Source: Cyanobium sp. Cruz CV13-4-11 | GTDB lineage: Bacteria > Cyanobacteriota > Cyanobacteriia > PCC-6307 > Cyanobiaceae | Length of the DNA: 61,547 nt | Direction: 5' to 3' | Assembly: GCF_024346055.1 (NCBI RefSeq) | Contig: NZ_JAGQCH010000019.1 | Location: 1-61,547, forward strand | Shown here: positions 39,322 through 48,253 of the stretch, piece after piece | How positions within the stretch are numbered: the first letter of the stretch is position 1 | Layout of the letters: every line of letters starts with the position of its first letter | Notes under the pieces: model-generated | Database searches by the model: none | The model's input: only the letters and a program-made list of their open reading frames with translations | Told to the model about the DNA's origin: nothing | Program-made: the position numbers and the translations under genes

Positions 39322-40143
39322 TCAGATGCCCTCGCCCATCAGCCCGGGCATGTGGATGCCGCACTCCTGCTGCAGCCCGCCAAACCGTGTGGACCGGCCA
39401 TTGGTGGTGCCGTCGTCAGGGGCGCTGGTGTGCCAGTCGCCCACCGTGGAATACCCCTGCTCGAACAGCGGGTGCTGGGGCAGGTCGTGCTCCCGCAAGT
39501 AGTAGTAGACGTCACGGCGGCTCCAGGCGAGCAGGGGCCGCAGCGACCAACGCTCCCGCACCGGATCGAGGCAATGCATCGCACCGCGGTGGTCGGTCTG
39601 GCCGGCGCGCACGCCACTGGCCCAGCAATGCACCTCCAGCTGCTCCAGTCTGCGGTCTAGGGGTTCGACCTTGCGCAGCCGGTTGTAAGCGCGCATGTCC
39701 TCAGGATTCCCCGTTTCCCAGAGGCGGCCGTGCAGGGCCTCCATCCGGGCCGGGCTGATTTCAGCCTGCAGGACATGCAGATTCAGCTGGAGGCGTTCGC
39801 AGAGCTCGTCTGCGTAGCGGTAGGTCTCGGGGGGCAGATAGCCCGTATCGACCCAGAGCACGGGGATCGCCGGCCAGGCGCCGGAGCCGTCGAGGGCGCT
39901 CACCATGTGGAGCATCACCGCCGACTGGATGCCGAAACTCGTGGTGATGGCGAAGTGGCCGGCGAAGGCCTCCTGGGCCCAGCGCATCCGGCCGATGGCA
40001 TCGAGGGGCTCGAGCTCGGAACGGGCGGCATCGAGGTCGATGGCCGCTCCATGGCGATCCCGGGGCAGGGCCTGGTGGGCCGCATCCGGACCAGCCGCGC
40101 TGCCCTCGGGGCTGATGGAAGCCGTGAGGGGGAAGGACACCAT
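39322..40143 (-). CDS. cysH: Phosphoadenylyl-sulfate (PAPS) reductase
   Basis: 273 aa enzyme reducing PAPS to sulfite with thioredoxin in sulfate assimilation. Motifs: TSFGIQSAVMLHMVS (PP-loop), LWVDTGYLPPETYRYA, HCWASGVRAGQT, LLAWSRRDVYYYL and the C-terminal catalytic ECGIHMPG. It lacks the paired CC-motifs that would mark a [4Fe-4S] APS reductase; the cysteines seen in the middle are single. The start ATG at 40143 gives MVSFPLTASISPEG; the frame upstream is open but antisense to the NDH-2 gene. Divergent from NDH-2 by 51 nt. Confidence 0.93.
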   Translation of the reverse strand: MVSFPLTASISPEGSAAGPDAAHQALPRDRHGAAIDLDAARSELEPLDAIGRMRWAQEAFAGHFAITTSFGIQSAVMLHMVSALDGSGAWPAIPVLWVDTGYLPPETYRYADELCERLQLNLHVLQAEISPARMEALHGRLWETGNPEDMRAYNRLRKVEPLDRRLEQLEVHCWASGVRAGQTDHRGAMHCLDPVRERWSLRPLLAWSRRDVYYYLREHDLPQHPLFEQGYSTVGDWHTSAPDDGTTNGRSTRFGGLQQECGIHMPGLMGEGI

Positions 40144-40194
40144 CGCCCCATCATCGCCCTTCAGGCATCCGGGGATTGTGGTTAAGGTGACGTC

Positions 40195-41409
40195 ATGCAA
40201 GGGCAACCGGAAAAGGCCCAGAACGTCGTCATCGTCGGGGGTGGCTTCGGAGGTCTGTACACAGCCCTGGCCCTGGCCCAGCGGAAGAACCATCCGCCCG
40301 TCCTGCTGATCGAGCCGAACGACCGGTTCCTGTTTCTTCCCCTCCTCTACGAACTGCTCAGCGGTGAGTTGCGCTGCTGGGAAATCGCCCCCCGCTACGA
40401 CGCTCTGCTCGCGGGCCGCGGCCTGGCCTGGCTGCAGGACCGGGTGGAGCGGATCGATGCCGAGCGCCACGAACTGCACACGGCGGCGGGCCGGACCCTC
40501 CCCTACGGCCGCCTGGTGATCGCCACGGGCGCCGAAAGCAACACCTTTGCGGTGCCAGGCGCCGACCGCCACAGCCTCGGCTTCCGCAACCTGGCCGATG
40601 TGGAGCGACTCCAGTGCCTGGTGGCCGACCTGAAACAGCAGCGTCGCCCCCTGCAGCGCCTCGCCGTGGTGGGGGCGGGCCCCACCGGGGTGGAGCTGGC
40701 CTGCAAGCTCGCCGACATGGCCGAGGGCAGCGCCGTGATCGAACTGATCGAGCAAGGGCCGCAGCTGCTGCCCCAGTCCAGGGCCTTCAACCGGGAACAG
40801 GCCGCCCTGGCCCTGCGGCGCCGTGACGTGCGTCTGCGCCTCGGGACCCAGGTGGAGGCGGTCGACGCCGAAGCGATCAGCCTCCGCTGCCAATCCGATG
40901 GGGAGAGCCCCGCCCACAGCGAAACCCTCGCCGTTCGGGCGGTGGTCTGGACCGCCGGATTGAGCTTCCGGGCACCCCGGATCGATCCCCCCCCCGCCTG
41001 CGACAGCCGCGGCCGCCTGCTCTGCGGTGCCGATCTGCGCCTGCAGGACCATCGCGATCTTTTTGTGGCCGGAGATCTGGCAGCCCCGGTGGATCCGGAA
41101 GGAACGGACAGCGAGGCTCCGGGCGCCGCCACGCCGGCCACGGCCCAGGTGGCCTTCCAGCAGGCCGCGGTGCTGGCCACCAACCTGATCCACTCCCTGC
41201 GGGGCGAACCCCTGGAGCCCTTCCAGTGGAAGGATCTGGGCGAAATGATGAGCCTGGGCGTCGGTGAAGCCAGCCTCACCGGCTCCGGTGTCACCCTGGC
41301 CGGACCGGCGGCCTACCAGCTACGCCGGCTGGCCTACCTGACCCGTCTGCCGGGCCGCCCTCACCAGCTGAGGGTCGCCGCCGGCTGGCTGGCCGACTGG
41401 ACACCATGA
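40195..41409 (+). CDS. ndbB: Type II NADH dehydrogenase (NdbB-like)
   Basis: 404 aa non-proton-pumping NAD(P)H:quinone oxidoreductase. FAD site: VVIVGGGFGGLYTALALAQ near the N terminus; NADH site: LAVVGAGPTGVELACKLADM near residue 165; FAD ribose motif LFVAGDLAAP near 290. The C terminus has the helical membrane-associating segment AAYQLRRLAYLTRLPG. Some cyanobacterial NdbB enzymes reduce demethylphylloquinone rather than plastoquinone; which one cannot be decided here. The stop overlaps the HAD gene start as ATGA. Confidence 0.92.
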   Translation: MQGQPEKAQNVVIVGGGFGGLYTALALAQRKNHPPVLLIEPNDRFLFLPLLYELLSGELRCWEIAPRYDALLAGRGLAWLQDRVERIDAERHELHTAAGRTLPYGRLVIATGAESNTFAVPGADRHSLGFRNLADVERLQCLVADLKQQRRPLQRLAVVGAGPTGVELACKLADMAEGSAVIELIEQGPQLLPQSRAFNREQAALALRRRDVRLRLGTQVEAVDAEAISLRCQSDGESPAHSETLAVRAVVWTAGLSFRAPRIDPPPACDSRGRLLCGADLRLQDHRDLFVAGDLAAPVDPEGTDSEAPGAATPATAQVAFQQAAVLATNLIHSLRGEPLEPFQWKDLGEMMSLGVGEASLTGSGVTLAGPAAYQLRRLAYLTRLPGRPHQLRVAAGWLADWTP

Positions 41410-42068
41410 CGGCGATGCCGGCTCCCCCGTCGACCTGGCCCCGTCCCAGGGGCCTGCTGCTCGATGCCATGGGCACCTTGATCGGCCTGCGCAGCTCGGT
41501 GGGCAACACCTACGCCGCCGTGGCGGCCGAGCACGGCCTAGACGTCGCCGCCGACGCCATCGACCGGGCCTTCCCTGGCGTGCTGCGGCAGGCCCCAACC
41601 CTGGCCTTCCCAGGCCTCGAGGGCGACAGCCTGCTCCAGGCGGAGCGCCGCTGGTGGGGGGAGCGCATCGATGCCGTCCTCGGGGCCGCCGGTGCAGCCG
41701 CGGCCCCGGCGGCCCTCCACGACGCCCTGTTTGATCGCTTCGCCGATCCCTCCCTGTGGCACGTCTACGCCGATGTGCCCGCCGTTCTGCGCCGCTGGCA
41801 CGGGGCGGGGCTGCGCCTGGCCGTGGTCAGCAACTTCGACCGGCGGCTGCAGCCGCTGCTGGAGGGCCTGGGCCTGGCGGATCTGTTCGCGGCGGTGGTG
41901 GTGTCCAGCAGTGCCGGGGCCGCCAAGCCGTCGCCTCTGCCGTTCCAGATCGCCCTGGAGTCGCTTGATCTGCCGCCGTCCCAGGTCTGGCACGTGGGCG
42001 ACAGTCCCGAGGACGGGGCCGGCGCCCGGGCCGCCGGCGTGCGTTGCCTGCTGGTGCAGCGTCCTTGA
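41406..42068 (+). CDS. HAD hydrolase, REG-2-like subfamily IA
   Basis: 220 aa. Motif 1 is LLLDAMGTLIGLRSSVG: the usual DxD is DxM, typical of the REG-2-like group (DAxGTL). Motif 2 is AVVSNFDRR, motif 3 the Lys in AAKPSPLPF, motif 4 HVGDSPEDGAG. It is probably a small-molecule phosphatase with unknown substrate; the altered first motif may lower activity. ATG at 41406 overlaps the NDH-2 stop and the next gene starts 8 nt after its own stop, so the run is an operon. Confidence 0.9.
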   Translation: MTAMPAPPSTWPRPRGLLLDAMGTLIGLRSSVGNTYAAVAAEHGLDVAADAIDRAFPGVLRQAPTLAFPGLEGDSLLQAERRWWGERIDAVLGAAGAAAAPAALHDALFDRFADPSLWHVYADVPAVLRRWHGAGLRLAVVSNFDRRLQPLLEGLGLADLFAAVVVSSSAGAAKPSPLPFQIALESLDLPPSQVWHVGDSPEDGAGARAAGVRCLLVQRP

Positions 42069-42076
42069 GGCAGGGA

Positions 42077-44398
42077 GTGCTGGCCGGCAGAACCGTGGGT
42101 CTGAGACCCTCGGAGCGGCGTCGGCTGGAGCAGATCTGCCACCGGCGTCATCCAGGCGATGCGGTGGCGGATCTGCTCACCCTGCAGCGCCTGGCGGCCG
42201 AGGGCCGCGATCTGGCGCTGCCCCTCACCCTGGTGGTCGATGGGCGCGGTCTGTGCCGCCTGCTGTGGGTGGGGGAACTGGACCATTCGGCGCGCCTGCT
42301 GGAGAAACTTCCCGGCCCCTCCAGGCGTCAGGGCCACAACCTGCGTCTGCTGACCTGCGCGGGGGCTGGACGCCAGGCGCACCTGCAGCCCACGGCCCAG
42401 GAGGCCGTGGTGGGCATGGACGTGGCGCCGGACCTCTGGCTGCGCTTCGGCCAGCAACCGGACACCGGCGGACGCTGGCCGGCGGCGATCCACACCCCGG
42501 CCGGCAGCGGTGAGAGCGCCTGGGACTGCGCCCTGGAGGGGGATCTGGCCGACCTCTGCGGCCTCGACCCCGTCGCCCTCGCCGCTGCGGAGCCACCGGA
42601 GGCGCCCCCCGCCCTGGAGGGCCCCGAGCGGGTGCTCCTGCTGGTCCAGACCAGTGGTGACCGGGCCCTGAGCGACCGGCGCATCGCCGAACTGGAAGGC
42701 CTGGTGCGCAGCGCCGGTGCCGTGCCGGTGGGCCGGATGGAGCAGCGCCGCCAGGGCCCCGTCTCCCGCAACCCCTGGGGGGAGGGCAAGCTGCGGGAGG
42801 CGGCCCTGGAGGCGCGCCGCGTCGGCGCCAGCCTGGTGGTGGCCGATCGGGAACTCACCCCGGCCCAGGCCCGCGACCTGGAGGGGCTGCTCGACCTGCC
42901 GGTGAGCGACCGCAGCGAACTGATCCTCGACATCTTTGCCCAGCGGGCAGCCAGCGGCGCCGGTCGGCTGCAGGTGGAGCTGGCCCAACTGCGTTACCGC
43001 CTGCCGCGGCTCACGGGCCGGGGCCTGAGCCTGTCACGGCAGGGGGGCGGCATCGGCACCCGGGGCCCCGGCGAAACCCAGCTGGAGAAGGACCGGCGCG
43101 CCATCGCCCGGCGCATCGAACGGCTGCAGCGGGAGGTGCAGCGCCTGGGGGCCCACCGGGCCCGCCTGCGGGAGGGGCGCCGCGACCTGCCGCGGGTGGC
43201 CCTGGTGGGTTACACCAACGCCGGCAAGAGCTCCCTGCTCAACGCCCTCACCGGGGCCAGCGGCAGCCAGGCCGTGATGGCCGAGAACAAGCTGTTCGCC
43301 ACCCTCGATCCCACCACCCGCCGCATCGAGCGGACATCCGGTGGTGGGGCGGACGGCCAGCCGCTGCTGGTCACCGACACGGTGGGGTTCATCCGCGATC
43401 TGCCCCCCCAGCTGATGGAGGCGTTCCGCTCCACCTTTGAGGAGGCGCTCGATGCCGATGGCCTGCTGATCGTCGTCGACCTGGCCGATCCCGCCTGGCC
43501 CGAGCAGCTCTCCACCGTGCAGACGATCCTCGATTCCCTGCAGGCCACCATGCCCAGGCGGGTGATCGGCAACCAGATCGACCGCTGCCCCAGCGGCGAA
43601 CTGGAGCGGGCCAGGGCGGTGGATCCGGCCATGCTGTTCGTTTCAGCCACCGCGGACCTGGGCCTCCAGCATCTGCGCCAGGAGCTGCAGTCCTGGCCCT
43701 CCGAAACCACAACGGACGGCCCCACTGCTGTGCCAGCATCGACCGGCGCCAATTCTTCTCCGATGACCCTGCAACTGGGCGACACCGTTCCTGATTTCAC
43801 TCAGGAGTCCCAGCTCGGCCCGATCAATCTGTACGACTTCGCCGGCGACAGCTGGGTGGTGCTGTTCTCCCATCCCGCCGACTACACCCCCGTCTGCACG
43901 ACGGAGCTGGGTGAGGTCTCACGGCTGCGTCCCGAATGGGAGAAGCGCAACGTCAAGACCATTGCCCTGAGCGTCGATTCCGCCGAAAGCCACAAGGGCT
44001 GGATCGGCGACATCAACGAGACCCAGAACACCACCGTCGACTATCCGATCCTCGCGGACAGCGATAAGAAGGTGAGCAGCCTGTACGGCATGATCCACCC
44101 CAATGCCCTGAGCAACCTGACGGTGCGCTCGGTGTTCATCATCGACCCCAACAAGAAGCTGCGGCTGCAGATCACCTATCCCGCCAGCACGGGCCGCAAC
44201 TTCGATGAGATCCTGCGGGTGATCGATTCCCTCCAGCTCACCGACCACCACCAGGTGGCCACGCCGGTGAACTGGAAGGAAGGCGACGACTGCGTGGTGG
44301 TGCCCTCGATCCCCACCGACGAAGCCCGGGCAAAGTTCCCCAAGGGTGTCACTGAGATCCGCCCCTATCTCCGGATGACCCCCCAGCCCAACAAATGA
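42077..44398 (+). CDS. hflX: HflX ribosome-associated GTPase continuous in frame with a 1-Cys peroxiredoxin
   Basis: One open frame of 773 codons from GTG 42077 (AGGGAG just before it) to 44398. Residues 1-545 are HflX, a ribosome-splitting GTPase acting in stress: HflX N domain with NPWGEGKLRE-type loop, RGPGETQLEKDRR, G1 GYTNAGKSSLLN, G3 DTVGFIRDLP, G4 NQID, G5 FVSATADLG. Residues about 562-773 are a Prx6-type peroxiredoxin. Between them is a 20-residue Ser/Thr/Pro/Ala linker (SETTTDGPTAV then PASTGANSSP) without a stop codon. An internal ATG at 43763 could start the peroxiredoxin separately. It is either a true fusion, an operon with read-through, or a small indel near the hflX 3' end. Confidence 0.8.
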   Translation: MLAGRTVGLRPSERRRLEQICHRRHPGDAVADLLTLQRLAAEGRDLALPLTLVVDGRGLCRLLWVGELDHSARLLEKLPGPSRRQGHNLRLLTCAGAGRQAHLQPTAQEAVVGMDVAPDLWLRFGQQPDTGGRWPAAIHTPAGSGESAWDCALEGDLADLCGLDPVALAAAEPPEAPPALEGPERVLLLVQTSGDRALSDRRIAELEGLVRSAGAVPVGRMEQRRQGPVSRNPWGEGKLREAALEARRVGASLVVADRELTPAQARDLEGLLDLPVSDRSELILDIFAQRAASGAGRLQVELAQLRYRLPRLTGRGLSLSRQGGGIGTRGPGETQLEKDRRAIARRIERLQREVQRLGAHRARLREGRRDLPRVALVGYTNAGKSSLLNALTGASGSQAVMAENKLFATLDPTTRRIERTSGGGADGQPLLVTDTVGFIRDLPPQLMEAFRSTFEEALDADGLLIVVDLADPAWPEQLSTVQTILDSLQATMPRRVIGNQIDRCPSGELERARAVDPAMLFVSATADLGLQHLRQELQSWPSETTTDGPTAVPASTGANSSPMTLQLGDTVPDFTQESQLGPINLYDFAGDSWVVLFSHPADYTPVCTTELGEVSRLRPEWEKRNVKTIALSVDSAESHKGWIGDINETQNTTVDYPILADSDKKVSSLYGMIHPNALSNLTVRSVFIIDPNKKLRLQITYPASTGRNFDEILRVIDSLQLTDHHQVATPVNWKEGDDCVVVPSIPTDEARAKFPKGVTEIRPYLRMTPQPNK
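43763..44398 (+). CDS. 1-Cys peroxiredoxin (Prx6/AhpC-TSA) unit, possible independent start inside the hflX frame
   Basis: From the internal ATG 43763 (MTLQLGDTVPDFTQESQLG) this gives 211 aa, the full length of a Prx6 enzyme that reduces peroxides. The peroxidatic Cys is in HPADYTPVCTTELG near residue 45 and the Arg in LTVRSVFIIDPNKK. The C-terminal dimer domain is complete (VATPVNWKEGDDCVVVPS). The only cysteines are the peroxidatic Cys and one in DDCVVV, fitting the 1-Cys class. The start matches the family N terminus, so it may be made alone, fused to HflX, or both. The stop overlaps the ktrB start (ATGA at 44395). Confidence 0.8.
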   Translation: MTLQLGDTVPDFTQESQLGPINLYDFAGDSWVVLFSHPADYTPVCTTELGEVSRLRPEWEKRNVKTIALSVDSAESHKGWIGDINETQNTTVDYPILADSDKKVSSLYGMIHPNALSNLTVRSVFIIDPNKKLRLQITYPASTGRNFDEILRVIDSLQLTDHHQVATPVNWKEGDDCVVVPSIPTDEARAKFPKGVTEIRPYLRMTPQPNK

Positions 44399-45774
44399 AG
44401 CGGCTGCAGAGTTGGCGGCACCGTCTGACGGTGCCACAGTTCACGCTTGTCACCGGCGCTCTGGTGATTGCCTTTGGCACACTGCTGCTGGCAAGCCCGC
44501 TCTGCTCCACTGATGACGTGGGCCTCTGGGAGGCCCTCTTCACCGTCACCTCCGCCATCACCGTCACGGGCCTGTCGATCATCGACGTGGGTGCCGAACT
44601 CACCTTTGCCGGCCAGGTCGCCCTGGCCGGGCTGATCCTCACCGGCGGCCTGGGGCTGATGGCGATCACCACCTTCCTGCAGGGGTTTGTCCAGGGCCGC
44701 TCGGGGCTGCGCCAGCGGCTCGACAAGGGCCGCGCCCTGGATGAATTCGGCGTGGGGGGCATCGGCACCACACTGAACCAGATCCTGCTGATCGCTGCGG
44801 CGGTGATCGGCATCGGCACCCTGATCCTTTACAACTTCGGCTTCACCGATATTCCCGACAAAGGCCAGCGACTCTGGGCTTCGCTGTTCCACTGCATCAG
44901 CGCCTACAACAACGCCGGTTTCGGGCTATGGCGCGACAACCTGATCGGCTACCAGAGCCAGCCCGTCGTCAATGGCGTGATCGGTCTGCTGATCGTGATG
45001 GGTGGCATCGGCTGGCGGGTCACCAACGACATCTGGGTGAACCGCTTCCGGCTGGCCCGCATCCGCCGCCTCAGCCTGCACACCCGGTTGGTGATTCGCA
45101 CCACCATCCTGCTGATCGTGGTGGGGGCCGTTGGCCTGATGTTCACCGAACACTTCGCGACGGAGGAACTGGTGGGTCGGATGGGGTTCTGGAACAAACT
45201 TCAGGTCACCCTGTTCCAGTCGATCACCACCCGCACCGCCGGCTTCAACACCGTTCCCCTCAGCCTGGAGACCATCTCCGACTCGGGCATCCTGCTGATG
45301 ATCACCCTGATGTTCATCGGCGCCAGCCCCGGTGGCACCGGCGGCGGCATCAAGACCACCACCTTCGCGGCCCTGATCGCCGCCACCCGATCCACCCTGC
45401 GCGGCCATGATGCGGTGGTGGTGAGGAACCGGGAGATCCCCCTCAAGGTGATCCTCAAGGCCGTGGGGGTCACCCTCGGCTCGGGCCTGTTCATCCTGCT
45501 GATGGCCCTGCTGCTGGGCCTGGGAAACACCACCGCCGGAACGCCGGGGAGTGAGGCCTTCACCTTCCTCGAAAAGCTGTTCACCTGCGTGTCCGCCTTC
45601 GGCACCGTGGGCCTCGACGTCGGCGTCACCAGCCAGCTCAACCGCTGGGGCCAGCTGGTGCTGATGATCGGCATGTTCGTGGGCCGGATCGGTATTCTCC
45701 TTCTGCTTTCGGCTGTCTATGGCAGCCGGCCCCAGAATCGGGTGGGCTTCCCCCGCGAGGAGCTCTACATCTGA
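44395..45774 (+). CDS. ktrB: Potassium uptake channel subunit KtrB (TrkH/KtrB family)
   Basis: 459 aa membrane protein with four M1-P-M2 repeats. Selectivity-filter pieces: TVTSAITVTGLS, HCISAYNNAGFGLW, QSITTRTAGFNTVP and CVSAFGTVGLDVG. Each contains the central Gly that binds K+. KtrB conducts K+ (with Na+) and is gated by KtrA. ATG 44395 overlaps the upstream stop as ATGA. A gate loop follows IGASPGGTGGGIKTTT. The next gene, ktrA, begins 79 nt downstream. Confidence 0.95.
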   Translation: MKRLQSWRHRLTVPQFTLVTGALVIAFGTLLLASPLCSTDDVGLWEALFTVTSAITVTGLSIIDVGAELTFAGQVALAGLILTGGLGLMAITTFLQGFVQGRSGLRQRLDKGRALDEFGVGGIGTTLNQILLIAAAVIGIGTLILYNFGFTDIPDKGQRLWASLFHCISAYNNAGFGLWRDNLIGYQSQPVVNGVIGLLIVMGGIGWRVTNDIWVNRFRLARIRRLSLHTRLVIRTTILLIVVGAVGLMFTEHFATEELVGRMGFWNKLQVTLFQSITTRTAGFNTVPLSLETISDSGILLMITLMFIGASPGGTGGGIKTTTFAALIAATRSTLRGHDAVVVRNREIPLKVILKAVGVTLGSGLFILLMALLLGLGNTTAGTPGSEAFTFLEKLFTCVSAFGTVGLDVGVTSQLNRWGQLVLMIGMFVGRIGILLLLSAVYGSRPQNRVGFPREELYI

Positions 45775-45853
45775 CGGGCGGATGTCCAACTCCGCTCCAG
45801 CCTGACGATTCCCCCGCCCCAGCTCCTGCCATGCCCCTTGCGACGTCCTCCTC

Positions 45854-46558
45854 ATGAACCAGTGGTGGCAATGGCAGGGCAGTGAGGCCGACACCTCCAA
45901 CAGCTACGCCGTGATCGGGATCGGTCGCTTCGGCAGTGCCGTCTGCAAGGAACTCCTCCGCCATGGGGCCGAAGTGCTGGCAATCGACAACAACCAGCGG
46001 GCCATCGATGAGCTGCGCCAGATGGACACCGCCATCGAGGCCCGCGTCGTGGACTGCACCGACGAGGAAGCCCTGAGGGCCGCCGGCGCCCTGGATGTGG
46101 GCACGGTGGTGGTGGCCATCAGCGAACCGATCGGCGCCAGCATCACGGCCACCCTGATCGTCAGGGACGGTGAAGGCAGCCGGGTCAAACAGGTGATCGC
46201 CAGGGCCACCAGCGACCTGCACGAAAAGATGTTGCGGCGGGTCGGAGCCGACAAGGTGGTCTTCCCTTCGAAGATGCAGGGAACACGGCTGGGCATGGAA
46301 CTGGTCCGGCCCAACCTGCTGGAGCGCCTCCGCCTCGACGACCGCAACAGCATCGAGGAGATCAAGGTTCCAGGCTCCTTCGTCGGCCAGTCGCTGCGGG
46401 ATCTCAACCTCCGCAAGAATTACAACGTCAGCGTGCTGGCCGCCGGCCCCTCCAACCAGCTCACGGTCAACCCCCCCGCCTCCCACGTGCTCAACGAATC
46501 CGAGCTGCTGGTGGTGATGGGCAGCAGTGAAGCCCTCGAAGCCCTGCCCACCCACTGA
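45854..46558 (+). CDS. ktrA: Potassium uptake regulatory subunit KtrA (TrkA family)
   Basis: 234 aa cytosolic RCK protein. TrkA-N Rossmann domain: YAVIGIGRFGSAVCKELLRHG, LAIDNNQRAIDELRQM, ARVVDCTDEEALRAAG and VVVAISEPIGASI. TrkA-C follows from about residue 150: IEEIKVPGSFVGQSLRDLNL, ending SELLVVMGSSEALEAL. It binds ATP/ADP and gates KtrB. 79 nt separate it from ktrB, so co-transcription is probable. Confidence 0.95.
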   Translation: MNQWWQWQGSEADTSNSYAVIGIGRFGSAVCKELLRHGAEVLAIDNNQRAIDELRQMDTAIEARVVDCTDEEALRAAGALDVGTVVVAISEPIGASITATLIVRDGEGSRVKQVIARATSDLHEKMLRRVGADKVVFPSKMQGTRLGMELVRPNLLERLRLDDRNSIEEIKVPGSFVGQSLRDLNLRKNYNVSVLAAGPSNQLTVNPPASHVLNESELLVVMGSSEALEALPTH

Positions 46559-46578
46559 TTGCCTTGCGAAGGACGGCC

Positions 46579-47718
46579 ATGCGGGTGCTGGGCCTGATGA
46601 GCGGCACCAGCGCCGACGGGGTGGACGCGGTGCTGGTGCGCCTGGAGGGTCGTTCCGCCCGGCCCCGCTGGCGCATCCTTGCGGGCGCCCACACCCCCTA
46701 CCCGCCGGACCTGCGCGAGCGCCTGGTGGCTGTCGGCCAGGGAAGGCCCCTGGACGCCGACGCCTGGCTGACCCTGGCCGAAGACCTCACCGAGCACCAG
46801 GCCGTGGCGGCCCGGGCCTGTGATCCGGAGGGCAGCGCCGAGCTGGTGGGCTGCCACGGGCAGACCCTCTGGCACCGCCCGCCGGACGGGGAACGTCGCG
46901 GGGCCAGCTGGCAGCTGCTGCAGGGGCCGTTGCTGGCGGAACTGCTGGGCAGGCCGGTGGTCTTCGACTTCCGCAGCGCCGATCTGGCCCTCGGCGGCCA
47001 TGGCGCGCCCCTGGTGCCGGCCACCGACGCCGCCTTGCTGGGGAGAATCGGCGGCTGGCGTGCCCTGCTCAACCTGGGCGGCATCGCCAACCTCACCCTG
47101 CTTCCCCCGCCCGCGGGCCCCGACCGAAACGCCCCGGTGCAGGGCTGGGACTGCGGTCCGGCCAACACGCTGCTGGATCTGGCGGTGGCCCGCTTCAGCG
47201 GTGGACGCCTGCACTTCGATGCCGACGGAGCCTGGGCACGGCAGGGCCGCATCGACGAGGGGCGGCTGCAGCAGTGGCTGCGGGAGCCCTATTTCCAGGC
47301 GGCGCCACCGAAATCCACCGGACGCGAGCTGTTCGGGGCCGCCGATCTCGATCGCCGCCTGGCGGAGCTCGGCGCCGGTGTGGAGCCGGCCGATGCCCTG
47401 GCCACCCTGACGGCCTTCAGCGCGGCGGTGGTGGGGCAGGACCTGGCCAGGAGTCCCCGTCCCCTGGAACTGCTGGTGGCCGGAGGCGGCACCCGCAATG
47501 GCTTCCTGATGGAGCAGCTGCAGCGCCGTTGCCGCGGCATGGCGGTGCGCAGCCTGGCCAGCCATGGCATCGCCGATGACCAGCGGGAGGCCCTGGCCTT
47601 TGCCCTGCTGGCCTGGTGGCGATGGCGGAACCACCCGGGGTCGCTGCCCTCGGTCACCGGAGCCAGGCGGGCTGCGGTGCTCGGCGTGATCGCCGTGCCT
47701 CCCTCGTCAGGGGGCTAG
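46579..47718 (+). CDS. anmK: Anhydro-N-acetylmuramic acid kinase
   Basis: 379 aa kinase of cell-wall recycling, converting anhydro-MurNAc to MurNAc 6-phosphate. N-terminal LGLMSGTSADGVDAVLVRLEG is diagnostic. Others: HGQTLWHRPP, DFRSADLALGGHGAPLVP, LNLGGIANLTLL, WDCGPANTLLDLAV and GGGTRNGFLMEQL. The start at ATG 46579 (MRVLGLMSG) fits better than one 5 codons upstream. Its 3' end overlaps a ribbon-helix-helix gene on the other strand by 12 nt. 20 nt follow the ktrA stop. Confidence 0.95.
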   Translation: MRVLGLMSGTSADGVDAVLVRLEGRSARPRWRILAGAHTPYPPDLRERLVAVGQGRPLDADAWLTLAEDLTEHQAVAARACDPEGSAELVGCHGQTLWHRPPDGERRGASWQLLQGPLLAELLGRPVVFDFRSADLALGGHGAPLVPATDAALLGRIGGWRALLNLGGIANLTLLPPPAGPDRNAPVQGWDCGPANTLLDLAVARFSGGRLHFDADGAWARQGRIDEGRLQQWLREPYFQAAPPKSTGRELFGAADLDRRLAELGAGVEPADALATLTAFSAAVVGQDLARSPRPLELLVAGGGTRNGFLMEQLQRRCRGMAVRSLASHGIADDQREALAFALLAWWRWRNHPGSLPSVTGARRAAVLGVIAVPPSSGG

Positions 47719-48039
47719 GGGGGGCTGGCGCAGGCGCAGCCGGCGCGGTGCCCCGCGCAGCCGCCGGGTGCCGGCCTGTTCCTGCTGTTCGAGCTCGTGG
47801 CGGAAACGATCGGCGGCGGCCGGCCCGCTCGGGTAGGGCGCCTGGGCGGTCTCAGCGGGGCGCTGCAGCTGTTCAAGCCGGTCCACCCCTTGCTGGATCA
47901 GCACCTTGGCCATGTTACTGACCGTGCGCGATTCGCTGTCCGCCAGGGCGGCGAGGCGGGCACAGAGCTCCTCCGGCAGGACGACCTGGATCCGCGGCGA
48001 CTTGGGCTTGCCGCTGGAGGAGGTCTGGCGGGTCGGCAC
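47707..48039 (-). CDS. Ribbon-helix-helix DNA-binding protein (CopG/MetJ-like)
   Basis: 110 aa. N-terminal flexible basic arm, then a ribbon PRIQVVLPEELCARLAALAD and helix pair SRTVSNMAKVLIQQGVDRL, the RHH fold that binds DNA as a dimer. The last 50 residues are Pro/Arg/Gln-rich and may be disordered. ATG 48039. No toxin gene sits next to it, so it is an orphan regulator rather than an obvious toxin-antitoxin pair. The region from 48040 to 48253 separates it from a divergent small gene. Confidence 0.8.
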   Translation of the reverse strand: MPTRQTSSSGKPKSPRIQVVLPEELCARLAALADSESRTVSNMAKVLIQQGVDRLEQLQRPAETAQAPYPSGPAAADRFRHELEQQEQAGTRRLRGAPRRLRLRQPPLAP

Positions 48040-48253
48040 GGTGCCTCTGGGTGGGGGCCGGCAAGCGGCTTGCCGCTTGGGTACGGCGAGATAGGAAAAA
48101 GTGTACAGTGGCTGTCATGGGTAGTATCCAAAAGTAGGGTTGTGGACCGTTCCGGCCCCCTTCCGGAATCCCCTCCCCAGGCCCACGCCCACCTGCTCCA
48201 CGCCCACCGTCCCCACCCCCGTCCTTTCCGACGGCCCACCGGCCGCTTCCGCC

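Noticed and set aside
48040..48253. Small coding genes or a tRNA in the RHH intergenic region
   Set aside because: No cloverleaf or convincing start with a ribosome site; it reads as a regulatory spacer.
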